A stretch of DNA of 56,169 nt from JAGGVT01 sp965369605 (GCA_965369605.1 CBDURE010000004.1:1-56169); one strand, 5' to 3'. Numbered from the stretch's first letter, positions 26,601-35,736 are shown. Notes: generated by a model from the sequence alone, not told the origin. Made by a program: numbers and translations.

Positions 26601-27397
26601 GAATACTCCTTGCAGAGGATAACGAAATCAATCAGAAGGTAGTAAAACGATTACTTGAAAAGCAAGGTTTTGTTGTGGATTCTGCTGTTGATGGCAAGGA
26701 AGCAATTTTAAAAATGCAGGATGGTGAATACTGCCTCATTCTTATGGATGTTCAAATGCCTGTAATGAATGGCATTATATCCACGAAGATTATACGGCGT
26801 CTGGAGCGTAAATCGGACAAGCATATTCCAATAGTTGCAATGACAGCTTACGCGATGCAGGAGGACAGAGATAAGTGCATTGATGCCGGAATGGATGATT
26901 ACCTTCCCAAACCGGTAGGGTCATCTGAGTTGTTAAAGGTCATTGGGCGTTGCCTGAAACAGGAAAAGTGCGTTGTTGAAAAAGACGATCCTGACAATGC
27001 TGGCTCAAGCAATAATGCCTCAAGAATAAAGAACCTGATTAATTTAAAAGCAGCGCTCAGAAATGTTGACAGCGACAAGGCGCTTCTGAAAGAGGTTATG
27101 GAGATTTTTATCACAACAGCTCCAGAGCAAATAGCCGATATGAAAAAGGCTATTAATGATGGTGATTTCGAAACGGCTGGTTCAAAAGCGCACAAACTTA
27201 GAGGGTCTGCAGGCAGCGCCGGAGTTAGAGCAATCGCTGATCACGCGAAATCAGTTGTTATTGCTGTTAGAGATGGAGAGCATGACAAGGGCAAATTGAG
27301 CGATATCGCTGAAGCATTAGAGCGTAATATAGATGAATTGAAATCATTGGTGACATCCCCTGAATGGCTGAAGGAACTAATGTCAGAGGATGAATGA
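23615..27397 (+). CDS. hybrid histidine kinase with periplasmic CxxCH (haem) sensor domain
   Basis: About 1260 residues. I chose the ATG at 23615 because GAGGA lies 7 nt upstream; an in-frame TTG at 23594 would add seven residues. Order: transmembrane helix (about 27-49); extracytoplasmic Tll0287/DUF3365-like domain with CMECH at 175-179, a c-type haem motif; second helix (about 225-245); HAMP; coiled coil; three PAS domains (about 325-690); HisKA with His740 in MSHEIRTPLNG; HATPase (DTGIGIP, GTGLGLTIS); a receiver (ILLAEDNEINQ, LMDVQMPVMNG); and a C-terminal HPt domain (AHKLRGSAGSAG). A full phosphorelay in one chain, likely sensing redox state or a small gas. Divergent from the Fe-S island and followed by the phosphatase gene. 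Confidence 0.92.
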   Translation: MSSEKPANNTGKRLKKCSKLHNKICLWLALSFFVIWVVIVVLLNNMFYDKVLVTAESECRHTVAMVESSQSYVKDTLRPMMNSIVDGDDFYAEGMSTTYVSRRIIDKYLEQYPNIYFKFATLNPRNPSNLADESEKNIIKIFENDPERKEWSGVLYRDGVPYLCFATPRVFSESCMECHGDTEDAPYRLIKKYGAEGGFNLKPGDISIKTSRILLATPLAVARAESFKFAGMLLLFLFSLFLISSFLVNQIITIRLNKLRQTVMNLGEGNFDINLDVEFDDEISFLVVAVNEMADRIQDSHETLEQRVDERTRDLVKAQEALQESENRFRTLAEASFEGIIIHENGNILEINLACCSMFGYEYEESIGTSIYDYIDSAYEDVVAKVILEKSEKSYEAICVRKDGNKFPVQASGKSIIYNGREVRVVSISNIEERRKAESALRLSEKRFRQMADLLPAMVWESNMDLQLTYANKAAFDGFGYTEDDIKNGLSLKDVNDAESFKLAEENIRELLNGADTSHAIYTAVRKDGTTFPMEVIASIIYDDGKPVGMRGINRDLTKEIEAKKELETAWEEARIESAKLRSMIEGMDEGVIVANADNVIIEVNSWVLNAFNMKRDDVVGKAISDFHSPEISKRIEKYISDFQSGLSSENIEFNRSLVGLKVVMKLQPIFRQDKFSGIILNIIDVTDLVKAREVAEDISRELASTNVQLENAIQSSNLMAEKAFAANQAKSEFLANMSHEIRTPLNGIIGMTELTMNTYLDDEQSEYIEMIKSSANSLLHIIEDILDFSKIEAGEMVIELIEFNVRETVKSAVSQLSIQAHRKKLKMMLQIDPDVPEVLIGDPLRLNQILINLMGNAVKFTSEGEISVYIECEELLDKKAELLFTVKDTGIGIPENKLDMIFASFSQSDMSTTRKFGGTGLGLTISKQFAELMSGTIWVESVEGKGSSFHVQIPFEYSKANSVVSSIYKNEFTDMTPVEVGSNGHFDDFQTKGLRILLAEDNEINQKVVKRLLEKQGFVVDSAVDGKEAILKMQDGEYCLILMDVQMPVMNGIISTKIIRRLERKSDKHIPIVAMTAYAMQEDRDKCIDAGMDDYLPKPVGSSELLKVIGRCLKQEKCVVEKDDPDNAGSSNNASRIKNLINLKAALRNVDSDKALLKEVMEIFITTAPEQIADMKKAINDGDFETAGSKAHKLRGSAGSAGVRAIADHAKSVVIAVRDGEHDKGKLSDIAEALERNIDELKSLVTSPEWLKELMSEDE

Positions 27398-27428
27398 GGC
27401 GGAGTTTCATCACTATAGGATGTGCTGA

Positions 27429-28619
27429 ATGGAAATACTTATCGCTGAAGATGATCCTGTATCAAGGCGAATCCTTGAGAGAACGCTCATCAAGTGGGGA
27501 TATGATGTTCTAGTTACAGAGGATGGCAATCAGGCATGGGATAAGCTTAAAGATGGCAGTGGACCCAACTTTGCCGTTCTCGACTGGATGATGCCGGGTA
27601 TTGACGGTGTGGAAGTATGCAGGAGAATCAGGGATCTAAAACAAAAGAGTTACACATACATAATCCTTTTGACAGCAAAAGACAAGCCGGCTGATATTGT
27701 AAACGGTTTGGAATCCGGAGCTGACGATTATGTTGTCAAGCCTTTCGACCATGACGAGCTGAAATCAAGATTGGAGGTAGGCGAAAGAATAATCCATCTT
27801 GAAGAAAATCTCGCTTCCAAAATCTCAGAAATACAACATGCGAATGATATTCTTAGAGACGACCTTAAAGCAGCAGCGCAGATTCAACACAACATGCTTC
27901 CAAACAAACTGCCAAAAAACTCACGCTTTAATATCGATTTCAGGTTTGTTCCCTGTGAAGCGGTCGGTGGCGATATGGTGGACGTTTTTGAAATTTGCGA
28001 CAACCATTTGGGGATTTCCATTAGCGATGTCGTAGGACATGGTGTACCAGCAGCCATGTTCGCTGTAACCATTAACAGAATACTTACGCCAGTTTCAGGG
28101 CATACGTCAGTAATCAGATACATGGATGATAACGACGTTTTTATCCCCGTTCCTCCGGATGAAGTATTGTCAATGTTGAATAACCAATTCCATGTTAAAT
28201 CGCAAAATGCAGTTTATGCAACTATGATTTACGGAATGATAAACACAGATACTCTGGAATTATCCTATGTCAGGGCGGGACACAAACCTGTTATCCTGGT
28301 CAGGAACAACATTGCCACTGAACTTGAATCCAACGGTGGCTTGCCAATCGGAATAAGCGAGGATGCTGAATATTCACAAACCTCATTCCAACTTGAAAAG
28401 GGAGATCGTTTGTACTTCTACACCGATGGCGCAATCGAAACAGCTAAATTCACAGACCCAAGAAAAGACATTGAGAATTTCCTGCATTTCATTCAGAAAG
28501 TATCCTCTCTAAAACTGTCTGAAAGCCTTGATAGAATCAACGAAATGGTTATAAGCAATGCTGAAAATCGTTCCCCGCACGATGATGTGGCTGTTTTGGG
28601 AGTGGAGATAAAAGAATGA
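27429..28619 (+). CDS. response regulator with SpoIIE/RsbU-type phosphatase output
   Basis: A 396-residue protein. Receiver domain at 1-120 (EDDP acid pair, phospho-Asp in VLDWMMPG, Lys in VVKPFD). A coiled linker (AAQIQHNMLPNKLP) leads to a PP2C-like SpoIIE phosphatase (VGGDMVDVF, ISDVVGHGVPAA, LYFYTDGAIE, HDDVAVLGVE) with the metal-binding Asp residues present. It begins 31 nt after the hybrid kinase and is its probable partner. Such regulators control anti-sigma/anti-anti-sigma partner switches or HPt targets; no STAS or RsbW gene is nearby. Confidence 0.93.
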   Translation: MEILIAEDDPVSRRILERTLIKWGYDVLVTEDGNQAWDKLKDGSGPNFAVLDWMMPGIDGVEVCRRIRDLKQKSYTYIILLTAKDKPADIVNGLESGADDYVVKPFDHDELKSRLEVGERIIHLEENLASKISEIQHANDILRDDLKAAAQIQHNMLPNKLPKNSRFNIDFRFVPCEAVGGDMVDVFEICDNHLGISISDVVGHGVPAAMFAVTINRILTPVSGHTSVIRYMDDNDVFIPVPPDEVLSMLNNQFHVKSQNAVYATMIYGMINTDTLELSYVRAGHKPVILVRNNIATELESNGGLPIGISEDAEYSQTSFQLEKGDRLYFYTDGAIETAKFTDPRKDIENFLHFIQKVSSLKLSESLDRINEMVISNAENRSPHDDVAVLGVEIKE

Positions 28620-28661
28620 TGCAGTTCACAGAGAACGCAACTGTCCAGGTTGCAGAAGCAA

Positions 28662-29975
28662 TCACGATTCTTCTTTGAGAACCTCTCGAAGATTTATATC
28701 GGTTGCCAGACGTTTGAATAATCGCCCAGCTTCAGCCCTGTCCTGCCAGTCAACGAAAACAGAAATATCAGACTGGTTTGTTATCACTTCGATAACCCTT
28801 ATCCCGCGTTCCAGAAGTATTTCACAGATTTCAGAGATCATTTCCGGGTTCTCAGCGTTATCGCGGCTTGACAGATTCAGCCTTGCGATTCCTCTGCGTT
28901 GAATCACATTTTTAACGTACGGCTTGTTCTGCACGAATTTATTTAAACTTGAGAAGAACTCATCGACGCCATCATCCGAAATGTAAAATCCGATGAAACT
29001 TTCCGTGAAAGACAATCCGAACAACGAAGCTTTAATAGAGCCGATCAGTTCACCCAGTTCAGACCATAGTGATTGATGAAGGCTTAAATCCTCGCCGACA
29101 ACTGTAATAAGAGCGAGTTTTTTTCGTATGCCTTTAAGGCGGGCTTTGTAGAATCCGACTATCTCAGTTCCGCCTTCGTCGAAATCAGTTTCCTCGAAAT
29201 GCACGATTCGCGCTTTCATACGGTCCGTTTTATAAGCGAGCGATTGAGGGTGAAGCACCTGCCCGCCTGAGCGGGTAACGGAATCTATTTCATCTATTGA
29301 AATGTAGTTGACATGCTCCGTTTTCTCAACAAGAGCGGGGTCAGCTTTCATTACTCCCTGTACATCTGTGACAATTACAACCTCGTTTGCGCCAAGAAGT
29401 TTTGCCAGAAGAAACGCGGATGTGTCGCTCCCGCCACGGCCAAGAGTCAGAAGTTCGCCGTCTTTTGAAAGAGCCAGGAATCCGGAAACAACAGGGATTA
29501 CACCTTTTTTAAGCAGCTGTCTAATTCCTTCGTTCACATGCGCTTTCGACATTTCCTCGATAATTTCAACATCGACATTTTGATTTATTTTCTCACGCGC
29601 AAGTTTTACCTGCTGACCACCCTTGGCATAGATAGGCCATCTTTCAGAATAGGGTGTGATAGCCTCAGCTTTTACGCCTAACGACCTTAACGCGGTTGTG
29701 AATATCCGAGCGCTAAGATTCTCACCGTAGGAAACAATCTCAGCCAGTTCTGATGACAAACAGTCCCCACCTGAAACCTCATCCGCCAGTCGAATCAACC
29801 TGTTAGTATCATTTCCCATTGCGCTTACAACCACAAGCGTTGGCCGTAATTCATGAAATTCAAGTGTTTTCTGTGCCAGATTGCGAACCCTTGCCGGATT
29901 GGACAGCGATTTCCCGCCAAATTTAATAACAAGGATGTCATCCAGATCGCGTGTATTTTTGTTATTTTTTGCCAT
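28662..29975 (-). CDS. lysC: aspartate kinase
   Basis: A 437-residue enzyme for the first step of the lysine, methionine and threonine pathway. Kinase motifs: VIKFGGKSL, SAMGNDTNRL, GRGGSDTSA, TDVQGVMKADP and GGQVLHPQ. The C-terminal third contains two ACT domains (ALITVVGEDLS; RVIEVITNQSDISVFVD), so end-product inhibition is likely. Gene ends convergently with the phosphatase. It follows kdsD by 74 nt. Confidence 0.95.
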   Translation of the reverse strand: MAKNNKNTRDLDDILVIKFGGKSLSNPARVRNLAQKTLEFHELRPTLVVVSAMGNDTNRLIRLADEVSGGDCLSSELAEIVSYGENLSARIFTTALRSLGVKAEAITPYSERWPIYAKGGQQVKLAREKINQNVDVEIIEEMSKAHVNEGIRQLLKKGVIPVVSGFLALSKDGELLTLGRGGSDTSAFLLAKLLGANEVVIVTDVQGVMKADPALVEKTEHVNYISIDEIDSVTRSGGQVLHPQSLAYKTDRMKARIVHFEETDFDEGGTEIVGFYKARLKGIRKKLALITVVGEDLSLHQSLWSELGELIGSIKASLFGLSFTESFIGFYISDDGVDEFFSSLNKFVQNKPYVKNVIQRRGIARLNLSSRDNAENPEMISEICEILLERGIRVIEVITNQSDISVFVDWQDRAEAGRLFKRLATDINLREVLKEES

Positions 29976-30049
29976 AGTTTAATGCCAAACCGTTCAAATT
30001 AGTGCATCTATGTATAAGTATATGACGCATTCCTTAACACGTTGGCTCG

Positions 30050-31066
30050 CTACTTGCGCAAGCCGGCACGTGTTAAATCAAGTAATCTTACAAGCCCAAC
30101 TGACTTTCCATCATCATCAACCAATGGTAATTGTGAAATCAGATGCTTCTGCATGAATGAAAGCGCCTCTATTGCTAATGCCTCACGGTTGATTGATCTT
30201 GGTGCTTGTGTCATTACATCCATAACCGGAAGCTGCAGGATTTCATTGATAGTCGAGCTCTTGTTTTTTTCGAGAAGGCGTCGAACATCACCATCGGTGA
30301 TAATCCCAACAAGCATGCCATTTGAATCAATTACGTTTACAGCTCCAAGATGCTTTTTCATTAATATATATTGAGCATCCTCGAATTTTGAATCAATGGA
30401 AACCACAGGATTTTCATCACCCTCAAACGACAAATCTGAGACGCTTAGAAGCAGTTGTTTTCCAAGCGAGCCTCCCGGATGAAACAGCGCGAAATCACCC
30501 TCCTTGAAACCACGCTTTATAAGGAGAGCGACAGAGAAGGCGTCGCCAAGTGCCATTGTCGCGGTGGATGACGATGTAGGTACGATATTCATCGGGTCAG
30601 CTTCACCGGTTGTGCCTGTTACAAGTGAGATATCACATTTGCGAGCGATAAGGCAATCGCGTGATTTTGTTATGGAAATAAGTTTGACGCCGATTTTTTT
30701 CAGAGATGGAAGAAGATTAATTATCTCCTCTGTTTCGCCTGAGTGTGATATGAGCATTACAATGTCATTTTGAAGTATTAAACCAAGGTCGCCGTGAAAT
30801 CCCTCGGCTGGATGAAGGAAATACGCCGGAGTGCCTGTCGATGCCAGTGTCGCGGCGATTTTTCGCCCTACTATCCCGCTCTTGCCGATTCCGGCGATGA
30901 TGAGCCGTCCCCGATTTTCCAGTACCATTTCAACAGCTTTGACAAACTCATCATCTATCAGCTCACGCATTTTTTCAAGAGCTTGAATCTCTTTATCAAG
31001 AACGGATTTCGCTGATGATATGATTTCATTTCTGCCGGTATCTGATTTTTCATTCATATTAATCAC
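30050..31066 (-). CDS. kdsD: arabinose-5-phosphate isomerase
   Basis: A 338-residue protein with a SIS domain (IAGIGKSGIVGRKIAATLASTG cut here by length limits, SHSGETEEI, PTSSSTATMALGDA, HPGGSLGK) and two C-terminal CBS repeats (LGAVNVIDSNGMLVGIITDG; QLPLVDDDGKSVG). It makes arabinose-5-phosphate for Kdo, a part of LPS, which supports a diderm envelope. Its ATG overlaps the pyrF stop by 4 nt. No other Kdo genes are within the window. Confidence 0.93.
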   Translation of the reverse strand: MINMNEKSDTGRNEIISSAKSVLDKEIQALEKMRELIDDEFVKAVEMVLENRGRLIIAGIGKSGIVGRKIAATLASTGTPAYFLHPAEGFHGDLGLILQNDIVMLISHSGETEEIINLLPSLKKIGVKLISITKSRDCLIARKCDISLVTGTTGEADPMNIVPTSSSTATMALGDAFSVALLIKRGFKEGDFALFHPGGSLGKQLLLSVSDLSFEGDENPVVSIDSKFEDAQYILMKKHLGAVNVIDSNGMLVGIITDGDVRRLLEKNKSSTINEILQLPVMDVMTQAPRSINREALAIEALSFMQKHLISQLPLVDDDGKSVGLVRLLDLTRAGLRK

Positions 31067-31800
31067 GTATTCAATACATGCAATATTTGTTCCACAACTG
31101 ACAAGGGGTCAGGTGATTTTGTAATTGGCCGTCCGACCACAATGTAATCGCTTCCAAGTTCTTTCGCTTCAGCTGGAGTGGCGACTCTTGCCTGGTCTCC
31201 TTTGTCGCTGCCTTCGGGACGAATTCCCGGTGTCAGCACGATGAAATCATCGCCTAGATTACGCTTCAATTCTGACACCTCATGCACGGATGACACAACG
31301 CCATCCATGCCGCATTCCTTCGCGAGCGATGCGAGATTCATAACAGCGTCATGAGGATTTTCAAATCCAAATCCGACTTGTTTAAGGCCGACTGCATCGA
31401 AACTGGTCAGGACAGTAACTCCAAGCAGTTTTGGTTTTTGGGAACATTCGGAACCGTTAGTGAAAGCCAAATCCCGCGCTTTTACTGACTTTTCAAGCAT
31501 TGACGTTCCACCCGTTGCATGAAGTGTAAGAATCTCAAAAGCAACGGTTTTCATTAGGTTTTCAACACCGTTTGCTATCACGGATGGAATGTCATGCAGT
31601 TTAAAATCGAGAAACAATCTTCCATTAAACATCCCGGATAATTCGACAAGGCCGTCATGGCCTATGATTGGATAAAGCATCCATCCAATTTTCAGAATGA
31701 CAGGTTTGTCTTTCAGTTTGTCCGCGAGGTCGAACGCCTGCTTTTTATCAGGAATATCAAGCGCGACAACCAGTATCGGATTATTCGATGCCATATTCAT
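31063..31800 (-). CDS. pyrF: orotidine 5'-phosphate decarboxylase
   Basis: A 245-residue TIM-barrel enzyme for the last step of UMP synthesis. Catalytic group Asp65-Lys67-Asp70 in LDFKLHDIP; phosphate-binding VLTPGIRP and VVGRPIT. Shares one base with the stop of the lipoprotein gene upstream and four with kdsD, so an operon is clear. Confidence 0.96.
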   Translation of the reverse strand: MNMASNNPILVVALDIPDKKQAFDLADKLKDKPVILKIGWMLYPIIGHDGLVELSGMFNGRLFLDFKLHDIPSVIANGVENLMKTVAFEILTLHATGGTSMLEKSVKARDLAFTNGSECSQKPKLLGVTVLTSFDAVGLKQVGFGFENPHDAVMNLASLAKECGMDGVVSSVHEVSELKRNLGDDFIVLTPGIRPEGSDKGDQARVATPAEAKELGSDYIVVGRPITKSPDPLSVVEQILHVLNT

Positions 31801-32960
31801 TAACCCCTTATTGGAGAGCCATCCTCAATGTTCAATCCATAAAGGTAATTGTCATTTGAAATGAAAACTACTTTGTTATCTATAACAAGTGGACGGCATC
31901 TTATCTCCTCGAAAGTTGAGAATTTCCAGATTTCTGTTCCGGTTGCGATATCGAGGCAATAGAGTTTGCCGCCGTTTGACCCGAAGATGATTTTCCCATC
32001 ATGAATTACACCTTCACTCATGATAGCGTAACGGTTATCACCGCCGTTTGTGGTTTCGAATGGAGCATCCCAGATTGATTCTCCACTGCTGCCCTCAGGG
32101 TGAAGTTTCAACGCGTGGAATTGCCCGTATGATGACCCCACATAAACAGCGTTGTCATCGCAAACCGGAGCGCTCCAGAATTCATCCTCAATCGGATTTT
32201 CAGGAGTTGATGTTTTATATTGCCAAATCAGAGAGCCATCCTTCAGGCTTAAAGCGGTTACACATGCGCCGCGATCAGCCGTTATCACCATTTCATCCAT
32301 AATTACAGGTGAGCTGTAAACTTCGCCGCAGATTTCTGTTTGCCAGATTACGGAACCGTCATCGCGATTAAGATGAAACAGTTTGCCATCTTCATTCGCA
32401 AAAATAACTCCAATTTCTGATTCTGCCGCAGCGCCTCTTATTCTGGATTTTGTGTCAAACTTCCAGGCAAGGCGGTTTGCTGAAAGGTTAATCGCCCTGA
32501 ACAGCCCATCGTAGGAGCCAATGAAAAGAACGTCGTTGATTATTAACGGTGACGCTGAGATATATCCAGCGGTTGCCATAGTGAATCGTATCTCTCCGCT
32601 TAAAATATCAATACCGTAGATGTTATTATCGAAAGCGCCAAAATAGAGTATGCCGTCACGATAAGCCGGAGTTGAGCGAATTCCCTGTGAAATTTTGAAA
32701 TTCCAGATTTTGGAATCAACACGTTTGCCTTTCTCAGCATCGAAGGCATAGATATTCCCATCAAGCGATGGAATGAAAATGAAATCCTCAACCAGAATTG
32801 GCGATGCGCTGAATCGTGCATTTAACGAGAGTTTGTCGCCATAATCCCATCCCATTCCTTCTACAGTCGGTTCGAATGATGGCCCCTGCTGGTTCATCAT
32901 GCAGCCAGCCATGAGAGGAACAATAATCACAAGTATAATTAAAAAGAGTTTTTTCATCAT
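31800..32960 (-). CDS. PQQ-repeat beta-propeller lipoprotein (BamB-like)
   Basis: A 386-residue lipoprotein: signal helix and lipobox LMAGC (Cys20). The rest consists of repeated blades with the pattern (x)YAFDAEKG, YGIDILSGE, LIWQYKTST, YCLDIATGTEIWKF, about seven in number. The fold is that of BamB and of PQQ-like propellers; no quinone-enzyme residues are apparent. A role in outer-membrane assembly or as an exported scaffold is possible. First gene of the lipoprotein-pyrF-kdsD-lysC transcript. Confidence 0.88.
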   Translation of the reverse strand: MMKKLFLIILVIIVPLMAGCMMNQQGPSFEPTVEGMGWDYGDKLSLNARFSASPILVEDFIFIPSLDGNIYAFDAEKGKRVDSKIWNFKISQGIRSTPAYRDGILYFGAFDNNIYGIDILSGEIRFTMATAGYISASPLIINDVLFIGSYDGLFRAINLSANRLAWKFDTKSRIRGAAAESEIGVIFANEDGKLFHLNRDDGSVIWQTEICGEVYSSPVIMDEMVITADRGACVTALSLKDGSLIWQYKTSTPENPIEDEFWSAPVCDDNAVYVGSSYGQFHALKLHPEGSSGESIWDAPFETTNGGDNRYAIMSEGVIHDGKIIFGSNGGKLYCLDIATGTEIWKFSTFEEIRCRPLVIDNKVVFISNDNYLYGLNIEDGSPIRG

Positions 32961-33113
32961 AGCTCCAAACAGCTTAATTCAAACCTGTAATTTTACCAGA
33001 TGGATATTAAGAGTAAAGGATTGTTAAGTGGTGTTGTTCTGAATGTTAATCTTGTCATTCTGAACTTGATTCAGAATCCATTTTTTTCATGCCAGATATG
33101 GATTCCGGGTCAA

Positions 33114-33190
33114 GCCCGGAATGACATCTAGTTTGCCCGGAAAGACATCTAGTTTGCCCAGAAAGACATCTAGTTTGCCCGGAATGACAC
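33114..33190. repeat. 21-bp tandem repeat, about 3.6 copies
   Basis: Units start at 33114, 33135, 33156 and 33177; each begins gccc(g/a)gaa(t/a)gacatc and ends tagttt. The last copy is partial. The unit includes the arm gcccggaat of the adjoining palindrome, so the array seems to have grown from one REP-like element. Confidence 0.8.
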
Positions 33191-33316
33191 ATAACTTGTG
33201 AAATATTGCGTGGAATCCTCCTCAAAAACCCCCTTTAAGAAACCTCCTCATTACACGAAACTCCTTCTGTTGTCTAATAGACGGCGCCGAACTCCAAAAC
33301 GCTGCATGAAATCAAA

Positions 33317-33359
33317 AAAAAGATGCAAAAACATTTTTTCAATGTTGAAGCATCTTTTT
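33317..33359 (-). terminator. terminator after DUF1858 gene
   Basis: Arms aaaaagatgc (33317-33326) and gcatcttttt (33350-33359) form a hairpin on the minus transcript that ends in a U run, 24 nt after the DUF1858 stop. Confidence 0.65.
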
Positions 33360-33383
33360 GGATTCTGAGTTATCAGATATTAA

Positions 33384-33593
33384 TCAGTCAGCAGTACTTG
33401 CGACTTTTTCGTTGAGCGCTTTTAGCAATGTTTCCACATCAATCCCATGCGCCGCGGCTCCCTGTTCAAGTGTTTCAAATGCCGCCATCGCACAGCCAAT
33501 GCAGCCAAGTCCGAACTGAGCGAAAACCTCTACGCTCTCAGGATGTTCAGCGACAATTTCCTGGATACTTGTATCTTTCGTAAAATCAGCCAA
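33384..33593 (-). CDS. DUF1858-domain protein with CxxC
   Basis: A 69-residue protein of the DUF1858 family (hybrid-cluster-protein-associated redox disulfide domain). VAEHPESVEVFAQFGLGC leads into Cys31-x-x-Cys34 (CIGC), typical for a thiol/disulfide switch or metal site. Single-gene transcript with its own terminator. Partner unknown. Confidence 0.88.
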   Translation of the reverse strand: MADFTKDTSIQEIVAEHPESVEVFAQFGLGCIGCAMAAFETLEQGAAAHGIDVETLLKALNEKVASTAD

Positions 33594-33719
33594 TGTATGA
33601 CCTCCGTAAAATGAATAATAACGAGTACAAGTATATCACACCATTTACAACGCTGACACTTGAGCAGGAATCTTTGGGGTATAATAATCTGTCACTTGTG
33701 AGATTATCAAGAGGATGCC

Positions 33720-35723
33720 ATGGATGTTGAAAAACGAATAGAGGAACTTAGAAAAACAATCGCACATCATGATTACCTGTACTATGTCCGTAACACTACG
33801 GAGATAACCGACCAGGAATATGACAAACTCTATCGCGAGCTTGAACAGCTTGAAAAGGATAATCCTCTCTTAATCACTCCGGATTCACCAACCCAGCGCG
33901 TACGCGGTGAACCGTTAAATGCATTCAACGAGGTGATTCATTCACCTCCAATGCTGTCGCTTGACAATGCTACCTCAGAAAGCAATTTAGTGGATTGGGA
34001 GGAAAGAATATCTCGAATTGTAAATGAGGATGCCAACTGGAATTATCTTGTCGAACCCAAGGTGGATGGCCTTGCGGTTGAACTGTTGTATGAAAACGGA
34101 CTTCTTGTTGTGGGGTCAACTCGCGGCGATGGCGAACATGGCGAGGACATCACATTCAACATAAGAACAATCAAGTCAATCCCGATGCGCCTTTCCAAGC
34201 CTTTGGATATCAAAGTGCGCGGAGAGGTTTTCATGCCGTGGGATGGTTTTAAAAATCTAAATGAAAATCAGCGTGAAGCTGGAGAAAAGGAATTTCAGAA
34301 TCCCAGAAACGCGGCAGCTGGATCGTTGAGGCAGCTGGATTCTAAAATAGCTGCGAAACGCCCTCTCGATTGCTTTTTCCATTCGCTTGTTAATTACATC
34401 GATTTTGAGATAGCTACTCATTACGACGCGATTGAATTCATGCGTGATATCGGACTGCGTACAAATACTGACAACGAACTGTTGGAAGATATCAAATCCG
34501 TGTATCAATTCACGAATGAATTTCTTCAAAAACGCGAGAGTCTGCCATACATGGCTGATGGGCTTGTGATTAAAGTAAACGAGTTAAACATATGGGATGT
34601 TAGCGGATTCACCGCGAAAGCTCCCAGATTCGCGATTGCCTATAAATGGCCCGCTGAGCAGGGAATTACAAAAGTGCTTGATATTGAACTAACGGTTGGA
34701 CGAACCGGTATTATCTCGCCGACCGCTTTAATGGAACCTGTCAGGCTTGGTGGCACAACTGTTCAAAAAGCAACTCTATATAATATGGACCAGATCAAGA
34801 GGCTCGATGTTCGAATCGGAGATGAGGTAGTTGTTGAGAAGGGCGGGGATGTTATTCCGAAAATAGTTGAGGTTAATTATCATAAGCGGGGAGAATATCT
34901 TAAGGAAACGCAGATGGCGTATTCATGCCCATCCTGCGGGTCTGAAATTGTAAAGGATGAAGACGGCGTTTATTACAGATGCCTTAATCCCGAATGTCCG
35001 GCTCAGGCGATTAAGAAAATAGAATATTTCGTATCTCGAGGCGCTATGAGAATTGACGGCTTCGGAGAGCGTTACGCTGAAATTCTTTTTCAAAATGGCT
35101 GGGTGAAAAATATCGCTGACATCTACTATTTGGAAAAGCACATAATGGAAATAGTCATGCTTGAGGGATTCGGAGAAAAAGCGGTTGATAACCTTCTAAA
35201 AGCGATTGAGGAATCAAAGGGAAATCCGCTGCATCGGCTGATAAACGGATTGGGAATAAACGGTGTAGGCGCTGAACTGGCAAAAATACTCACAGATGAA
35301 TTTGGAAGTTTTGACAAGTTGATGTCGGCATCAGTAGAGGAATTAAACGAGATACATGGAGTAGGGGAGATTATCGCGACGAACATTCATGATTATTTCA
35401 GGGATGAAAAGAACATCGAAATTATCGAACGAATGAAATCCGCTGGTTTAAAAGCGTTTGATGAAATTGTATCGAAAGATGAAAAGGAAAAACCTCTTGA
35501 TGGTTTAACCTTTGTGCTGACCGGAACTCTTCAATCAATTGGCAGGGAAAAGGCGAAAGAGATTATCGAAAGCAAGGGCGGAAAAGTGTCATCGAGCGTA
35601 TCGAAAAAAACTGACTGGGTGATTGCCGGGGAAAATTCCGGTTCAAAGCTGGAAAAAGCAAAAGCGCTCGGAGTCAATATTGCAGATGAATCCGAAGCGC
35701 TTGATAAATTCCTTTCGAGTTAA
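33720..35723 (+). CDS. ligA: NAD-dependent DNA ligase
   Basis: A 667-residue ligase. N-terminal Ia domain (HHDYLYY, DQEYDKLYREL), adenylation Lys114 in VEPKVDG, oligonucleotide-binding domain, a four-Cys zinc finger (CPSCG, CLNPEC), helix-hairpin-helix repeats (GLGINGVGAELAK, IHGVGEIIA) and a C-terminal BRCT domain (LDGLTFVLTGTL). ATG at 33720 follows AAGAGGA by 4-5 nt. A TATAAT at 33680-33685 may be the -10 box. It consumes NAD, as does the sirtuin in this window. Confidence 0.97.
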   Translation: MDVEKRIEELRKTIAHHDYLYYVRNTTEITDQEYDKLYRELEQLEKDNPLLITPDSPTQRVRGEPLNAFNEVIHSPPMLSLDNATSESNLVDWEERISRIVNEDANWNYLVEPKVDGLAVELLYENGLLVVGSTRGDGEHGEDITFNIRTIKSIPMRLSKPLDIKVRGEVFMPWDGFKNLNENQREAGEKEFQNPRNAAAGSLRQLDSKIAAKRPLDCFFHSLVNYIDFEIATHYDAIEFMRDIGLRTNTDNELLEDIKSVYQFTNEFLQKRESLPYMADGLVIKVNELNIWDVSGFTAKAPRFAIAYKWPAEQGITKVLDIELTVGRTGIISPTALMEPVRLGGTTVQKATLYNMDQIKRLDVRIGDEVVVEKGGDVIPKIVEVNYHKRGEYLKETQMAYSCPSCGSEIVKDEDGVYYRCLNPECPAQAIKKIEYFVSRGAMRIDGFGERYAEILFQNGWVKNIADIYYLEKHIMEIVMLEGFGEKAVDNLLKAIEESKGNPLHRLINGLGINGVGAELAKILTDEFGSFDKLMSASVEELNEIHGVGEIIATNIHDYFRDEKNIEIIERMKSAGLKAFDEIVSKDEKEKPLDGLTFVLTGTLQSIGREKAKEIIESKGGKVSSSVSKKTDWVIAGENSGSKLEKAKALGVNIADESEALDKFLSS

Positions 35724-35736
35724 TTACTGTTTTTCT

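Larger units (their letters stand above)
32961..33383. other. intergenic region with palindromes and tandem repeat
   Basis: Some 420 bp without a gene. It contains hairpins attctga/ttcagaat (about 33056-33077) and attccggg/gcccggaat (about 33102-33122), the 21-bp tandem repeat described separately, and a terminator for the DUF1858 gene at its right end. Confidence 0.55.

Noticed and set aside
33114..33190. CRISPR-like array
   Set aside because: Units are directly adjacent 21-bp copies without spacers.
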